Assembly (NCBI RefSeq): GCF_047663525.1 | Contig: NC_092591.1 | Span: forward strand, 49,825,501 to 49,889,500 | Origin: Anas platyrhynchos | Taxonomy: Eukaryota > Chordata > Aves > Anseriformes > Anatidae | Length of the DNA: 64,000 nt | Direction of reading: 5' to 3' | In this document: in pieces, positions 60,813 to 64,000 of the stretch | How the letters are laid out: each line of letters starts with the position of its first letter | Position numbering within the stretch: the stretch's first letter is position 1 | Notes under the pieces: model-generated | Told to the model about the DNA's origin: nothing | The model's database searches: none | The model's input: only the letters and a program-made list of their open reading frames with translations | Program-made: the position numbers and the translations under genes

Positions 60813-62303
60813 AGGGCAGGACTGCGGGCAGGGATGGCTTGCTTCTGTGGCTGTAGTTCTGCAGGTGTCCAGGCAACAAGGGAACAGCTTACTGGAGAGT
60901 GGGTAACCTTTCTGTGCTGCCCCACTGAAAACGTTTGGTGCCTTTCTCACTACACTCAAGAACTCACAGGATCGATCCCTTCCCTTAGCCCACTTTCCAA
61001 GTGCCATCCTGAGATGCTTCTTAGAGTGACATCCTAGGATGTCCATAGGCAACAAAAAAGGCATTTATCTAAGGACATGCAGGAGCTCCAGCTTTGCATG
61101 CCTCCTTGCTTAACTAGCCAGGGCAAAAGAGTCCTGCAAAGCCAGGTCGTCGTAGTGCAGACCAGCATGGGAATGCTCTGTGGGTGAGAGCTGCTACAGA
61201 AATATTTGTTGCTTTGTCCTGTGTTGTGGGTTGTAAGACAGTGTGGTTGCTTTTATGAGATGTTAGTTAAATCTGAAGTATTAAAGACTCCTTTGAAAAA
61301 GGTTGTGCGAGGTTTAGTTGCTGTGTTAGCTGCACAGGGAAAAAGATCAGGCAGTGTCCAGCATAGAAGAAGTAACAATAATGTATTTGTGTTCAATCTG
61401 ATTTGTACAGGCATAGTCTATAAAATCTTGAGAACAGGTGCATTTAGTGATGCTTCCCATGAGCCTGCAAGTGATCTATAAACAAATATTTCTTATTTTA
61501 ATCAAGAATGATTTTTGATAGGTCAAGTTCATATTGTAGCAACCTGACTTTAACCTATGCCAAAAGGACTAGAGAAGTGTTTTTTTATTTTTTCTTTTTC
61601 AGTATAATAAAATTATGTGAGGCTTTATTGACTTTGTAGAGAGGAGTAGCTCATTGCTCTTCCCATTTAAAAATTCAGAATCCTGATTTTTCATTCATTA
61701 CCTATGTTCTGTATAAAAGAAACATAATAAAACATTCAAAACGCAGCATACACCAGGAAAACCATATTCCACCACACTTCTCTATTGTTTAATAGAACTA
61801 ACAACTGCATAATTGAAATCACACTAATACTCACTTGACCTTCCTTTGTGATTCAACACAGAGATTTCTGATTTGGCTTAAACTGCTGGAAAGAAGACTG
61901 CGTTTTGAGAAATAAAATTGATTTTACACAATCTGCTGACGATCAGCAAGACTGAATGAATGATTGCCTCAAGAAACCTCATTATAGTAATTTGGATGAG
62001 TGAACAGGAGTGAAATGCAAAAAGAGAAAAGGATAGCTGCTGCTTGAATGCATCTCTTACTGATAATTTGACTCTAAATCTATCCAGAGCCAGCACAGGG
62101 AAAGGATCGGATATCTTTGTCTTACTTTCCTTGAAACCTTTGATGAAAGTTGATGCCCTTTGGGAGAAAGATAAGTTTTCGGTTCTGGTAGTAGTTACTG
62201 TCTAGCAGAACAACACAGTTGTTTCATTCTTAGAGGTGTGATTGTATCCAGTCCATACATTGCAGGTGATTCCAATCCATCATTTTAAATTAAAATAACC
62301 TAG

Positions 62304-62333
62304 ATTAATTAATTAATTAATTAATTTATTTAT
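62304..62333. repeat. AATT/TTTA microsatellite
   Basis: About five ATTA/AATT units followed by TTTA units in an AT-rich stretch. No associated gene. Confidence 0.9.
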
Positions 62334-62496
62334 TCTGGAGAGTCTTCTGGTCAGTTTGATTGTAGTTTCTTTACATCACAAAACTCTGCACCTCATACAT
62401 TTTGGGGTTCATTTAAGAGAGACTCAGATAAAAAGGAGATGGGGAAACAGCAGAAAAGCAAAGTGAAATGAAAATGAAAAATATAAAAACTGTAAC

Positions 62497-62544
62497 AGTT
62501 TGAGAGCTAAGTTTTTGAACAGTCTGAGAGCTAAGTTTTTGAAC
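62497..62544. repeat. 24-bp tandem duplication
   Basis: Two adjacent 24-bp copies with one mismatch (agtttgagagctaag against agtctgagagctaag, both continuing tttttgaac). Confidence 0.95.
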
Positions 62545-64000
62545 ACCTCACCATGGTATCATCCATCTTAACCATATGTTCAGTTTCAGGAATAGTACTT
62601 GTTCTCCAAATACTGACATCTGTGCTTTCATTTAGGCTGATGAAATAGCACCCTGCCGTTCTTCAAAGTAATTGAAAATAGGTTGGACAGGTAGGTCTAG
62701 CTGCCAGTCTCTCCTCTCCGTTGGTTAAGAGAAGGGATGTTCTTCTGATGGAAGCTAAGCTGTTATTAGGACCTAGCTGGTTCTTCTGTCTGATATCCTG
62801 GTTCTGTAGAATTAAATAACAGCTTTGTGGCTGTGCAAGGAAAGGTTAAGACTGTGTTGCACTGTTACTTCTGTATTCCATTTTGCATTTTATTTCTTGC
62901 TTTATTTTTTTTAAACAAAACTGTGAATTTCTCATAAAAAGCAATGGAGATAAAATAAGCAGATGACTGCCAAAACTACAAATAGGGTTTTCTCCCCTCT
63001 TTTCCAATTTAGGTTTTATTAAAATATGAATAATTCAGTGCACTCATGTTACAGAATATATTCTCTGTGTTTTTTGTAAGGAAAAAATAAGGAAATGCCA
63101 CCTATGAGTTATAAGTTATTTCCTTAACCATGATGAATGGCTTTGACACCTCTGGTAGCAGACCTCATATACTAGTGTCAGCCAGCAACAACTATATTGG
63201 CTGTACGAGAAATACTCTGGATTTACGGCTTTGTCTTGGGTAAAAATTTGGTCCATATTTCAGTAAAAAACCCTGTCAGTCTTGAGAAAGACATCTTTTC
63301 CCATGCTTGGACTATCCAGGGAATTTTCTCTGCTTTTTTATTTATTTTTTATTTTTTTAAAGTAGTACTATTTTGGTGAAGCTTCTCCCGGTGCATGCAT
63401 ATTGAAGTACATGCTAGATGAAAATGCATAGGCTCAGTGAAATGTATGTTTAAAACCTTTAGGCATAACTTCCTTTGTAGGTTATATCAGGAGATTCCAG
63501 GTATTGAATATTAGATTATATTCTAGCAGCATCCCTTGCTGGCTTTTTCATGAGGCCGATATTCAGGTTTTTACAATTGTAATATGGCTAAAACTTTATC
63601 AAGCTGCATTCAGCACTGCATTCCCTAGCTAATCATACGGAGTCAAAACCTGGTGTTTATCCAGGGTGGTGTTGTACTATTGCTCCTCCACAGCTTGTCC
63701 AGTACAGGATGTTAAAACCCAAAGGAAGTTTCCCAAGTTGTGCAGAAAGTAAAGGCTGCACAGGAGGGTGAGAATTGAGCTAGAGCACTTTGCTAGCACC
63801 TGGTCTGGATGCTTAATTCTAAGCTGCTGGCTGGGTGGCTGTAGCCACTGAGAAAGCAGCCATTCAGTTTGGTTAATTATACAACTGTTTCCCCAAATTA
63901 TCAACTTTCTATCTTATTAGAGCATTTTAGGGTAAAGGAATCTAAGCTGTATTGCCAGACCTCCTCTGATTTGTTAATAAGTCATTTGAACTCTCTGTGA

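Larger units (their letters stand above)
55500..64000. other. Non-coding DNA right of RAG2; probable IFTAP and RAG2 intron
   Basis: About 8.5 kb, mostly AT-rich, in which no exon can be supported on either strand. By synteny it should lie within the first introns of IFTAP (+) and RAG2 (-), and the RAG2 non-coding first exon may be here. Landmarks are an AT repeat near 55684-55727, a poly-A run on the minus strand near 56396-56409, a GC-rich patch at about 59880-60480, a GGA-rich purine tract at about 60768-60812, an AATT/TTTA microsatellite at about 62304-62333, and a 24-bp tandem duplication at 62497-62544. Confidence 0.5.

Overview
This is vertebrate nuclear DNA from a bird. Three single-copy vertebrate genes can be read directly, in the conserved amniote order PRR5L > TRAF6 < RAG1 > RAG2 <, and a CpG island sits where IFTAP (C11orf74) should start. 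CR1-type LINE remnants, the dominant repeat of bird genomes, lie near PRR5L and RAG2. RAG1 at 1041 aa, RAG2 at 528 aa and TRAF6 at 545 aa agree with the lengths I recall for chicken. A galliform or other Galloanserae bird is therefore likely, but I cannot name the species from the sequence alone. No prokaryotic features, CRISPR arrays or tRNA/rRNA genes were seen.

Layout. 1-3397 is the last PRR5L intron. 3398-3780 is the terminal coding exon of PRR5L (+), with its 3' UTR and a polyA signal at 5514-5519. 5531-14839 is non-coding DNA between the convergent PRR5L and TRAF6 ends. TRAF6 (-) runs from a polyA signal at 14858-14863 through six coding exons (18521-28291) and a short 5' UTR exon to a GC-rich promoter island at about 34330-34900. 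34900-37430 is intergenic. RAG1 (+) has a tentative non-coding first exon ending at 37553, an intron of about 2.9 kb, a single intact coding exon (40488-43613) and a 3' UTR of about 3.8 kb ending near 47390. 47391-52400 is a gene-free gap between the convergent RAG1 and RAG2 ends and holds a truncated CR1 at about 51180-52182. RAG2 (-) has a single coding exon, 52764-54350. Just beyond it is a second CpG island (about 54540-54990), the probable start of IFTAP (+), nested inside the RAG2 5' intron. The last 8.5 kb (55500-64000) shows no exon I can support.

How the genes work together. RAG1 and RAG2 form the V(D)J recombinase that assembles antigen-receptor genes; the pair descends from an ancient DNA transposon and has stayed adjacent and tail to tail. 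The RAG1 catalytic triad (D601, D709, E963) and the RAG2 PHD finger are intact. TRAF6 is the E3 ligase that relays Toll/IL-1 and TNF-family receptor signals, and PRR5L is an mTORC2-associated protein. The association of all four is ancestral synteny, not an operon. I found no previously undescribed system. The more interesting details are regulatory: the nested IFTAP/RAG2 promoter with a ZNF143-like site, a strong upstream in-frame ATG in RAG2, a G-quadruplex-prone tract at the TRAF6 promoter, several perfect inverted repeats, and a lineage insertion in the TRAF6 linker.
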